Assembly: GCA_026389695.1 (NCBI GenBank)
Contig: JAPLHI010000153.1
Coordinates: 1-5,828, forward strand
Reading direction: 5' to 3'
DNA: 5,828 nucleotides
Source: Chloroflexota bacterium
Lineage (GTDB): Bacteria > Chloroflexota > Dehalococcoidia > GIF9 > UBA5629
Shown: positions 1-5,498 of the stretch, one piece after another
Position numbering within the stretch: the stretch's first letter is position 1
How the letters are laid out: every line of letters starts with the position of its first letter
Position numbers and translations under genes: made by a program
Notes under the pieces: generated by a model
The model's input: the letters and a program-made list of their open reading frames with translations, nothing else
Databases searched by the model: none
Told to the model about the DNA's origin: nothing

Positions 1-442
1 CGGCATAATAGCTCTTGTGATAGTCCTCGGCCTCGTAAAACGCAGTCAGGGGTTTTATCCCAGTAACAATGGGGCACTCGAATTCTCCTGAAGCATTCAA
101 CTTCAGGACAGACTGTTCGGCCGCTTCCTTTTGCTCCTGGCTGCTATAAAGAATTAGTGAACGGTATTGTTCACCAACATCATTGCCCTGACGATTCAAA
201 GTGGTTGGATCGTGAATGCGAAAAAAGACTTCCAGCAAATCCGTATAACCTATAATAGATGGATCATAATCTATCTTGATGACCTCGGCATGACCGGTCG
301 CGCCGCCGCATACCTGCTGGTAGGTGGGGTTGACCGCTGTGCCGTCGCCATAGCCGGGGGTAGCCTTGATTACGCCTTTCAGGCTGGTAAATATAGCTTC
401 AGTACACCAGAAGCATCCGCCGCCGAAAACCGCGCTTTCCAT
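1..442 (-). CDS. msrA: Peptide-methionine (S)-S-oxide reductase MsrA, 3' end cut by window edge
   Basis: MsrA reduces methionine-S-sulfoxide, free or in protein, back to methionine in the cytoplasm, with thioredoxin as the usual reductant. Translating the minus strand from 442 gives 147 uninterrupted codons up to the window edge. The N-terminus carries the family signature GGGCFWC, with the catalytic cysteine at residue 10 and a second cysteine at 13. It is followed by NPTYQQVC (Cys45), TGHAEV, NDVGEQYRS and AEDYHKSYY near the visible end, all in the family order. The start is fixed by AAGGAG at 449-454, six bases upstream. Only a short C-terminal tail should be missing. The start codon lies one base after the msrB stop (TAG-C-ATG), which implies co-transcription and probable translational coupling. 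A small oddity is GYGDG where most homologues have a GYxGG-type segment. Confidence 0.95.
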   Translation of the reverse strand, partial: MESAVFGGGCFWCTEAIFTSLKGVIKATPGYGDGTAVNPTYQQVCGGATGHAEVIKIDYDPSIIGYTDLLEVFFRIHDPTTLNRQGNDVGEQYRSLILYSSQEQKEAAEQSVLKLNASGEFECPIVTGIKPLTAFYEAEDYHKSYYA

Positions 443-443
443 G

Positions 444-815
444 CTATGCTCCTTCTTTTTCAGGTATAAAGCACAGCGATATCGAGTTGACACAGTGCCG
501 AGTATTTTTAGGAGTAATCCTCTCACCTTCAAAGACGTGCCCCAGATGAGCCCCGCAGGCCGCGCAGACAATCTCTGTTCTCCGTCCATCCGGATCAGGT
601 ATGCGCTTTACCCTGCCCGGAATTTCCTCGTCAAAGCTCGGCCAGCCGCAGCCGGAATCAAATTTATCCCCGGACTGGTAAAGCGGTGTGTTGCATCTGC
701 GGCAAACATAAAACCCCTTCGCGAATAGCTTATCGTATGCGCCGCTGAAAGGCGATTCGGTTCCTTTATGCACAATTACTCTTTCTTCTTCAGGGGTGAG
801 TTTATTCAATTCCAT
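444..815 (-). CDS. msrB: Peptide-methionine (R)-S-oxide reductase MsrB
   Basis: MsrB reduces the R epimer of protein methionine sulfoxide and so complements MsrA. The 123-residue product has the usual length for a stand-alone cytoplasmic MsrB and no signal peptide. Visible landmarks in order are LTPEEERV near the N-terminus, two zinc-binding CxxC pairs (Cys38/Cys41 and Cys84/Cys87), KFDSGCGWPSF (residues 51-61, Cys56 being a candidate resolving cysteine), HLGHVF (90-95), and RHCVNS with the catalytic Cys108. The position after SISL is Cys115, where homologues commonly have Arg or Lys, giving one extra thiol near the active site. The ATG at 815 aligns with the normal family N-terminus, but its ribosome-binding site is weak (only GG-containing sequence upstream). 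It is the first gene of an msrB-msrA operon, and the msrA ribosome-binding site lies within its last codons. Confidence 0.96.
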   Translation of the reverse strand: MELNKLTPEEERVIVHKGTESPFSGAYDKLFAKGFYVCRRCNTPLYQSGDKFDSGCGWPSFDEEIPGRVKRIPDPDGRRTEIVCAACGAHLGHVFEGERITPKNTRHCVNSISLCFIPEKEGA

Positions 816-848
816 ATTTGTTTACCATATCAAATCCAGCTAGATTTT

Positions 849-854
849 ATTATA
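849..854 (-). promoter_or_regulatory. Putative -10 element for the msrB-msrA operon
   Basis: The minus strand reads a perfect TATAAT here, 33 bases upstream of the msrB ATG, predicting a leader of about 27 bases. No good -35 hexamer sits at 16-18 bases; a TTGATA is present but only 10 bases away. The whole region 816-1000 is AT-rich, so a chance match is possible. Confidence 0.35.
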
Positions 855-1005
855 GCTCAATTGTTATCAAACTCGAATCAAAATTAAATTTTCTTATTAC
901 AAACAATAGCTTTAATAGAAGTTTGAAATTATGATTACTAAAAAGGAAGTTACGTCCGTCATAATCGGTTAGAATTACTTAAACGACGGGGGTTGAATTA
1001 ACGAT

Positions 1006-1308
1006 ATGAAATGGCCTGACCTGCGCAAGAGCGACACTGTTGCCCGTATAGGCGGCGATGAATTCGTGGTGCTGCTGCCCGAAACTTCATTGGCTAAAGA
1101 CGCAGTAAATACGGCCCAAAAAATCGTGCAGGCCTTCAGCAAGCCTTTCAGCGTGGACGGTCATGAGCTAAATATCACGACCAGCATCGGTATTGCCCTC
1201 TATCCCGAAAACGGCAGGGATATGGAAGATTTGCTGAAAAGTGCTGATTCCGCCATGTATTTCGCCAAGGAGCACGGCCGCAATAACTATAAGCTCGCCG
1301 AGGATTAA
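1006..1308 (+). pseudogene. Truncated GGDEF (diguanylate cyclase) domain, C-terminal part only
   Basis: The 100-residue reading frame matches the second half of a GGDEF domain, which in intact enzymes makes cyclic di-GMP from two GTP. Visible are an RxxD inhibitory-site motif (RKSD, residues 7-10), the spacer TVARI, an intact GGDEF at 16-20 followed by VVLLP, then TTSIGIALYP and a terminal segment with ADSAMYFAKEHGRNNY. Missing are the N-terminal half of the domain, including the D-x-LTGLxNR-type segment and the first metal-binding aspartate, and any sensor domain. An in-frame stop at 994-996 precedes the ATG, and recognisable homology begins only around codon 5, so upstream DNA does not supply the rest. 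Only a G-rich run about 13 bases upstream could act as a weak ribosome-binding site. I infer a decayed or recombined remnant. A small expressed c-di-GMP-binding protein is less likely but not excluded. Confidence 0.72.
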
Positions 1309-1355
1309 GCCGGCCTTCAAGCGTATTTGAAAATTATATATTATACCCGCCTAAA

Positions 1356-2246
1356 TCAATCGGCAGCCGACGCCAGGCGTGTTAACCGGAAGAGCCATGG
1401 AGCGCCCAGCGTAACCCAGATACCGCACAGCCCATAGCGCAGGAAGCGGAAGAACAGCTGCAACGGCGATCCCTCGCCGGGAAATACCGCTTTAAGCCCC
1501 AGGTAAAGCGCCAGCAGTACTATTAATCCGATGAGAAAACGCACTACACGCTTCCACCATAATCCTTTCGCGCTGAAAGAAACATAGCGATGTGTAATAA
1601 CCAGGCCCACAGCCATGCCGGCCAGCGTGCCCAGTGTGGTTACCGCCTCATTGGTGGGATCAGGCAAAATTAATAATATTGGTATGCCGAGGGCCAGTAA
1701 AAGTTGTACGACAGGGTTAAGCTGTCTGAGCCAGTTCTGCACCTTTGTCCCGATCACAATATAAATGGCCAGCAGTATAGCGCCGATAACCCAGCCGGCA
1801 AATACGTCCGTGGGGAAATGCACACCCAGATAAATGCGCGAGAAACCGATGAGCAGCATTATGGCGATAGCTACAGTCCAGAACCATTTCCTGCGTACCC
1901 AGATGGCTATGGCGCCCCACACTACAACGGCTGACTGCGCATGTCCGCTGGGCAGGCCGTAACCTTCAACCGAAGCTAGCTTCACGCCGGGATTAATATC
2001 AAATGGTCGTGGCTGCTGCAGTAGGTCCTTGAGACAGATATTGATATAGTTCGAGAGCAGAAAGAAAGCCGCCAGAACCGCGCCGAAGCTATAGTCCAGG
2101 CACCATAGAAAAAACGGCAGCAGTAGCAGGTAGAACTGTTCCTCTCCCATAAAGGTAATACCGCGGAAGATACTGTCCAGCGCAGGCCCGTGTACCTGCT
2201 GGATGGCGATGATCATGTTAAGTCCCCATTGCCAGATTGCTTCCAT
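1356..2246 (-). CDS. PAP2-family membrane phosphatase
   Basis: This 296-residue integral membrane protein belongs to the PAP2 / phosphatidic acid phosphatase type 2 superfamily, which removes phosphate from lipid phosphates such as phosphatidate or undecaprenyl diphosphate. All three catalytic motifs are present: KDLLQQPRP (Lys73, Arg80, Pro81), PSGH (residues 99-102) and SRIYLGVHFPTD (Arg137, nucleophile His143, Asp147). Hydrophobic stretches near 36-50, 52-72, 104-118, 122-138, 148-166, 179-195, 203-219, 235-256 and 268-286 suggest eight or nine membrane segments. About 130 residues follow the third motif after the next helix, so it is longer than minimal PAP2 enzymes of about 200 residues. 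The ATG is supported by GGAGGGG at 2253-2259, six bases upstream. It is transcribed divergently from the repeat protein and convergently to the GGDEF remnant, with 47 bases between stops. The substrate cannot be told from the sequence. Confidence 0.93.
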   Translation of the reverse strand: MEAIWQWGLNMIIAIQQVHGPALDSIFRGITFMGEEQFYLLLLPFFLWCLDYSFGAVLAAFFLLSNYINICLKDLLQQPRPFDINPGVKLASVEGYGLPSGHAQSAVVVWGAIAIWVRRKWFWTVAIAIMLLIGFSRIYLGVHFPTDVFAGWVIGAILLAIYIVIGTKVQNWLRQLNPVVQLLLALGIPILLILPDPTNEAVTTLGTLAGMAVGLVITHRYVSFSAKGLWWKRVVRFLIGLIVLLALYLGLKAVFPGEGSPLQLFFRFLRYGLCGIWVTLGAPWLFRLTRLASAAD

Positions 2247-2297
2247 ATGCTTCCCCTCCGTCTATTTTATCAGTTTGCCGATATCAAATTTATTGTC

Positions 2298-2327
2298 ATG
2301 CTAAAGCAAAGCTCCATAAGTTGTCAA
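2298..2327 (-). promoter_or_regulatory. Putative sigma-70-type promoter for the PAP2 gene
   Basis: On the minus strand a perfect -35 TTGACA (2322-2327) is followed after 18 bases by TAGCAT (2298-2303), a 4/6 match to the -10 consensus with the key A2 and T6 present. The -10 lies about 51 bases upstream of the start codon, in a divergent intergenic region where a promoter is expected. The call is from pattern only. Confidence 0.4.
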
Positions 2328-2396
2328 CGCCCGGATAAAATCATATTTTCATACCGCGTTCACAGTCTATTACTCACAGCCTGACAAAAAATCGCC

Positions 2397-2421
2397 ACTT
2401 TTTTAAAAAAAGTCGTATAAT
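2397..2421 (+). promoter_or_regulatory. A/T palindrome followed by a -10 element, upstream of the repeat-protein gene
   Basis: ACTTTTTTAAAAAAAGT at 2397-2413 is an odd palindrome with eight-base arms around one central A. TATAAT at 2416-2421 follows three bases later and is a perfect -10 hexamer, about 95 bases upstream of the plus-strand start at 2517. The palindrome occupies the place of the -35 element, and no normal -35 hexamer is present at the proper distance. It could be a regulator-binding site, or an intrinsically curved T-tract/A-tract element. Confidence 0.35.
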
Positions 2422-2516
2422 TACTGCAAAATTGAGGGGCTGTTTATATTTTAGATAAAGAAAGAGCTTCCTTCAATACATTGATCTAAATTAAACAGCG
2501 GAGGTACGAGATAACC

Positions 2517-3521
2517 ATGGCTGCTCGATACGAACGTATAATGATAGACTCATTCAGCACCTGGCACAGCGGAGCCGGTATCGATATCGATGAAAAAACA
2601 GGAAATATCTGTGTAATCAATGAAGCAGGACTGCTTATCTATCTTCACAAAGACAGCAGCTATATCAAACAAGCCCCTGTTGCTACGTTGAATACCCGTC
2701 AGGGGGCCGCCAGCGTCAGCATCAACGATAATACGGGCGCCATTGCAGCCATCCACGAACTGGGACTAAACCATTACGAGCCTTCAGGGAATGGATACAA
2801 GGAGTCCGTCCTCGATACTTTTTCAACTAATAGAAGCGGGGCTGACTGTATATTCCATCAGGTAACGGGCGATATTTTCGTAATAAATGATGTAGATGGA
2901 CTTTCGGTACAACAGAAAGAAGGCGGCAGCTATACTAAGAAATTAATTGATAGATACGGAACGTGGCACAGCAGCGCAGGTATAGCCGTTAACCAGAACA
3001 ATGGCGATATTTTTATAGTGACAAACCATAAAGGCGGCGGAGAAGGCCCCTATCCTATGTCGGCGTCTTATCCACCGCCAGATAACTGGCCCAAGGGCGA
3101 TTGTCTTGTAAGGTACAGGCCCATCGGTGATAACCAGTATACCAAAATGATTATCGCCAGACCGATGGCATGGCAATGTGGAGCCGATCTGGATATTAAT
3201 CATAATACCGGCGAAATAATCATGATCACCGACCCCGCGATCAGTGTCTATAAGCCGTCGGGAGATTCCTATACCAGGACAAACCTGGATGCTGTCCACA
3301 CGCATGCGGAAGGTACGGCCTTAAGGCTTAATGAAGTCACAGGGGAAATTGTGGTGGTAACCGACGGCCACATCCACATGTATGGAACCGGACACCAGGG
3401 CGAGCCGATCGATACGGCCATGACACGCAACAGCGGTGTGGATGTCGATATCAATCGAAAGACCGGTGAGATTGCCGTGGTGGACAACCGGGGATTGACG
3501 ATTTACAGGAAGAATGGCTGA
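2517..3521 (+). CDS. Unrecognised seven-repeat protein, probable seven-bladed beta-propeller
   Basis: I do not recognise a named family for this 334-residue protein. It consists almost wholly of seven degenerate repeats of about 45 residues, with a shared core resembling SGAxIDINxxTGEIxVV. The Gly of the TG turn falls at residues 29, 74, 118, 163 (NG), 232, 276 and 317. Most repeats then have a GLxxY-like strand and a G-x-SYTK segment leading into the next. The first residues (YERIMIDSF) resemble the repeat ends, as if the N-terminal strand completes the last blade, the usual ring closure of beta-propellers. Repeat four carries about 24 extra residues rich in Gly and Pro (about 171-195). No signal peptide, membrane segment or catalytic motif is apparent, so it is probably cytoplasmic; binding, scaffold or lactonase-like roles are all unproven. 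GGAGGT at 2500-2505, eleven bases from the ATG, supports the start. It appears monocistronic. Confidence 0.85.
   Translation: MAARYERIMIDSFSTWHSGAGIDIDEKTGNICVINEAGLLIYLHKDSSYIKQAPVATLNTRQGAASVSINDNTGAIAAIHELGLNHYEPSGNGYKESVLDTFSTNRSGADCIFHQVTGDIFVINDVDGLSVQQKEGGSYTKKLIDRYGTWHSSAGIAVNQNNGDIFIVTNHKGGGEGPYPMSASYPPPDNWPKGDCLVRYRPIGDNQYTKMIIARPMAWQCGADLDINHNTGEIIMITDPAISVYKPSGDSYTRTNLDAVHTHAEGTALRLNEVTGEIVVVTDGHIHMYGTGHQGEPIDTAMTRNSGVDVDINRKTGEIAVVDNRGLTIYRKNG
2541..3518 (+). repeat. Seven tandem protein-level repeats (~45 residues each) within the propeller gene
   Basis: Approximate repeat starts are residues 9, 53, 97, 142, 211, 255 and 297 of the 2517-3521 product. Aligning the SGA-like position gives residues 19, 63, 108, 153, 222, 266 and 307, so spacings are 44, 45, 45, 69, 44 and 41. 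The long fourth interval reflects an insertion. The repeats are diverged at the DNA level, which points to an old duplication history rather than a recent expansion. Confidence 0.82.
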
Positions 3522-3579
3522 AGCTGAACCCGATAAGTCAGCTCTTTATCCGTTATATCCAAAGCACTCATAACTGAGG

Positions 3580-3619
3580 AAAAAGGCGCAGGAAGCAACA
3601 ACCTGCAGCCGCCTGCGCC
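3580..3619 (-). terminator. Rho-independent terminator of the carboxylesterase gene
   Basis: On the minus strand GGCGCAGG (3612-3619) pairs perfectly with CCTGCGCC (3585-3592) across a 19-base loop and is followed at once by TTTTT (3584-3580). It begins 64 bases past the esterase stop codon. The loop could pair internally through an alternative GCAGG/CCTGC stem. There is no T-run on the plus-strand side, so it should act only for the minus strand; no clear terminator was seen for the converging repeat-protein gene. Confidence 0.75.
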
Positions 3620-3683
3620 GTGCCCTGACACACAAAAATCTTAGACTCAATACTAACCAGCAATTACAGTCGCAATATGACTA

Positions 3684-5306
3684 TTACTTGCTCCGTTTTT
3701 CCTTGGCTGTATTCAAAAATATGGCGGTAATGTCATTGTCGATACATGGTTTGACTTCAACATTGTTCCCCAAAGCCATATACTGGTTGGTCTTGGCGCT
3801 ATAGGCCGGCCATTCCAGTGCCCCCTGGTGATTGGGATTGCCGGTAGCAGCAAAGCTGGTCCAGTACCCCATCATAGTTTCGGACAGAGCCCGATCAGTA
3901 TCATCGAAATAGAGCTCAGGCTCCGGGGTCGGCAATATCGGTATCAGGTTTCCGAACACATAACCGATATCAAGCGCATGGTAGGCGCCCCATCTTTTAG
4001 CTCCGTGCGGAACACGTGTAAACTGATATAGATAGACGGGGGATTTAACGTTGCTCATGCTGTTGGCAATTTCCTTGGCGGGGCAGTAAAAGCTGTAAAG
4101 CGTCATTACGTTCTTCTGCGCCGTCTTGGCCGACGCATCATCTTTGGCGGGATTTGCAGCTAATATCTGCTTGGCTTTGTCGCCGAACAAGGTATTCATT
4201 AACGCCTGGTATGTACTTACATCCGGTATTATGCTGATCTGGAACAAGGAATATTCATCCGCGGTGGTGCCTATCAATAGCGGCACGTTCATTTGCTTGC
4301 CGGCCAGGAATAAGTTAAACGGATGATCGGTGAGAACCCATCCGTCCACAACAGGTCCGTACTTATATCCGGGTGACCAGTAGTCCCCCGGTGGAGCAGC
4401 TTTAGTCATGATTTCATCCGCGGGCTTGGCGCGCAGGCAGGCCAGCGGATCGGCCGCAGTATCGCATCCCAGTTCCTTGGCCAGCCGCTCACCCTGCGCT
4501 TCCGCAGTGCCATTGCCATACTTGGCTGCCTTAAGATCCATGAAGAAGTCCAGGTCTGCATAGCTGTGGGAAATGGCGCGCTGGAACAGGCCTTTGGCCA
4601 ACGGCGATGCCATGAGAGTGACGATGCTGATGGCACCGGCCGATTGGCCGAACACGGTAACGTTATTGGGATCGCCACCGAAGGCGGATATGTTGTTCTG
4701 CACCCATTGCAGGGCGGCTATCTGGTCCAGGATTCCATAGTTGCCCGAGACGCCATGCTCCGACTCTTTGGAGAGTAAGGGATGGGACAGGAATCCGAAG
4801 GCGCCCGTCCGGTAGTTGAATGTAACCACTACCACACCTTTGCCCGCCAGGTTGGTGCCATCATATAAAGGAGTGGTGCCGTAGCCAAAACGGAAGCCGC
4901 CGCCATAAATCCAGACTACTACCGGCAGCTTTTCACCGACCTTGGTGACAGGAGTCCATACATTAAGATAGAGACAATCCTCGCTGACCTTGGGAGGCTT
5001 GCCCAGGGCCGACCAGCCATTGGGCGCCGCTCCGAACTCCGTGCATTCTTTAACTCCCTCCCAGGGGGTCACCGGCTGCGGCGGCTTCCAGCGCAGATTA
5101 CCTACTGGAGGAGCTGCAAAAGGAATGCCTTTATATACGTGTATATCCTGTTTTGCACCGGCAGTTGCGCCTGAAACCAGGCCTGCGTTTGTTTTAATAG
5201 GATCTTTATAAACATCCGATACCGGCGCTGCCGGCGGGGCGCAGGAGACTACTACACTGGTCAGAAGAATTAGTAAAGCAATCAATACATATGCAACTCT
5301 TGACAT
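3684..5306 (-). CDS. Type-B carboxylesterase lipoprotein
   Basis: This 540-residue alpha/beta hydrolase of the carboxylesterase type B (cholinesterase/para-nitrobenzyl esterase) family hydrolyses carboxylic esters. The N-terminus is a lipoprotein signal: a hydrophobic stretch at residues 5-20, then VVSC with lipidated Cys22 and a Pro/Ala-rich linker, so the mature enzyme should be anchored outside the cytoplasmic membrane. Family landmarks include EDCLYLNVW (109-117), oxyanion-hole YGGGF (134-138), nucleophile Ser222 in FGQSAGA, Glu351 in GTTADEY and His443 in GAYHALDIGYVF, so the triad is complete. Cys88 and Cys111 match the conserved first disulfide; Cys281/Cys290 and Cys408/Cys521 could form others. 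Length is normal for the family. The nucleophile elbow has Gln where Glu is more common. AAGGAGG at 5315-5321, eight bases from the ATG, fixes the start. Natural substrate is unknown. It appears to be its own transcription unit with a terminator. Confidence 0.95.
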   Translation of the reverse strand: MSRVAYVLIALLILLTSVVVSCAPPAAPVSDVYKDPIKTNAGLVSGATAGAKQDIHVYKGIPFAAPPVGNLRWKPPQPVTPWEGVKECTEFGAAPNGWSALGKPPKVSEDCLYLNVWTPVTKVGEKLPVVVWIYGGGFRFGYGTTPLYDGTNLAGKGVVVVTFNYRTGAFGFLSHPLLSKESEHGVSGNYGILDQIAALQWVQNNISAFGGDPNNVTVFGQSAGAISIVTLMASPLAKGLFQRAISHSYADLDFFMDLKAAKYGNGTAEAQGERLAKELGCDTAADPLACLRAKPADEIMTKAAPPGDYWSPGYKYGPVVDGWVLTDHPFNLFLAGKQMNVPLLIGTTADEYSLFQISIIPDVSTYQALMNTLFGDKAKQILAANPAKDDASAKTAQKNVMTLYSFYCPAKEIANSMSNVKSPVYLYQFTRVPHGAKRWGAYHALDIGYVFGNLIPILPTPEPELYFDDTDRALSETMMGYWTSFAATGNPNHQGALEWPAYSAKTNQYMALGNNVEVKPCIDNDITAIFLNTAKEKRSK

Positions 5307-5342
5307 TCCCTTAACCTCCTTGATATCGCGGATTCATTGATA

Positions 5343-5348
5343 ATTATA
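5343..5348 (-). promoter_or_regulatory. Possible promoter-proximal -10 element for the carboxylesterase gene
   Basis: The minus strand reads a perfect TATAAT 36 bases upstream of the esterase ATG. The best -35 at 17 bases is TTTATC, only 3/6. It may be a second, start-proximal promoter or a chance match in AT-rich sequence; the better-formed promoter lies further upstream at 5420-5448. Confidence 0.3.
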
Positions 5349-5385
5349 CAGGACATAATTGTTGAGATAAATATTGTTTATGGAA

Positions 5386-5405
5386 TCGGTCGGCCAGTTG
5401 ACCGA
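5386..5405 (-). promoter_or_regulatory. Inverted repeat in the predicted esterase leader (operator or hairpin)
   Basis: TCGGTC (5386-5391) and GACCGA (5400-5405) are perfect six-base arms around an eight-base centre. A shifted pairing GTCGG/CCGAC (5389-5393 with 5402-5406) is also possible. It lies just downstream of the transcription start predicted from the 5420-5448 promoter, a typical place for a repressor site. There is no T-run, so it is not a terminator. Confidence 0.4.
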
Positions 5406-5419
5406 CAAGTCTGGCAGGA

Positions 5420-5448
5420 AGTGTATCACCGTAAAAATTTAATGTCAA
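5420..5448 (-). promoter_or_regulatory. Sigma-70-type promoter upstream of the carboxylesterase gene
   Basis: On the minus strand a perfect -35 TTGACA (5443-5448) is separated by exactly 17 bases from TACACT (5420-5425), a 4/6 -10 match that is also preceded by TGA, an extended -10 feature. Transcription would start near 5413, giving a leader of roughly 105 bases that contains the inverted repeat at 5386-5405. It sits between the upstream MaoC-like gene and the esterase, so the esterase need not depend on read-through. Confidence 0.5.
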
Positions 5449-5498
5449 TATACTGGGGCAGCTAAAAAATAACATTTTCTTAAGGCGTTAGTGCGACA

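Noticed and set aside
167..728. Plus-strand open frames of 100 and 120 codons across this region
   Set aside because: They lie antisense to msrA and msrB, whose proteins match known families throughout, and they show no domain or ribosome-binding site of their own.
918..996. Possible upstream coding remnant that would complete the GGDEF domain
   Set aside because: No GGDEF-like residues appear in any plus frame here; the sequence is AT-rich with several stops, including an in-frame one at 994-996.
1316..1331. Small inverted repeat TTCAA/TTGAA between the GGDEF remnant and the PAP2 gene, considered as a bidirectional terminator
   Set aside because: The stem is only five base pairs, AT-rich, and not followed by a clean T-run on either strand.
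1704..1934. Plus-strand open frame of 76 codons (and an alternative minus frame at 1717-1920)
   Set aside because: Both overlap the PAP2 gene in its catalytic motif region; they are out-of-frame shadows.
2943..3487. Minus-strand open frames of 120 and 72 codons under the repeat-protein gene
   Set aside because: The plus frame has clear seven-fold repeats and a ribosome-binding site; the antisense frames reflect its codon bias.
3532..3551. GATAA/TTATC inverted repeat after the repeat-protein stop, considered as its terminator
   Set aside because: The stem is only five A/T-rich pairs and no T-run follows.
4406..4778. Alternative frames of 90 (minus) and 70 (plus) codons inside the carboxylesterase
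   Set aside because: They overlap the region encoding the catalytic serine of an intact type-B esterase and have no supporting features.
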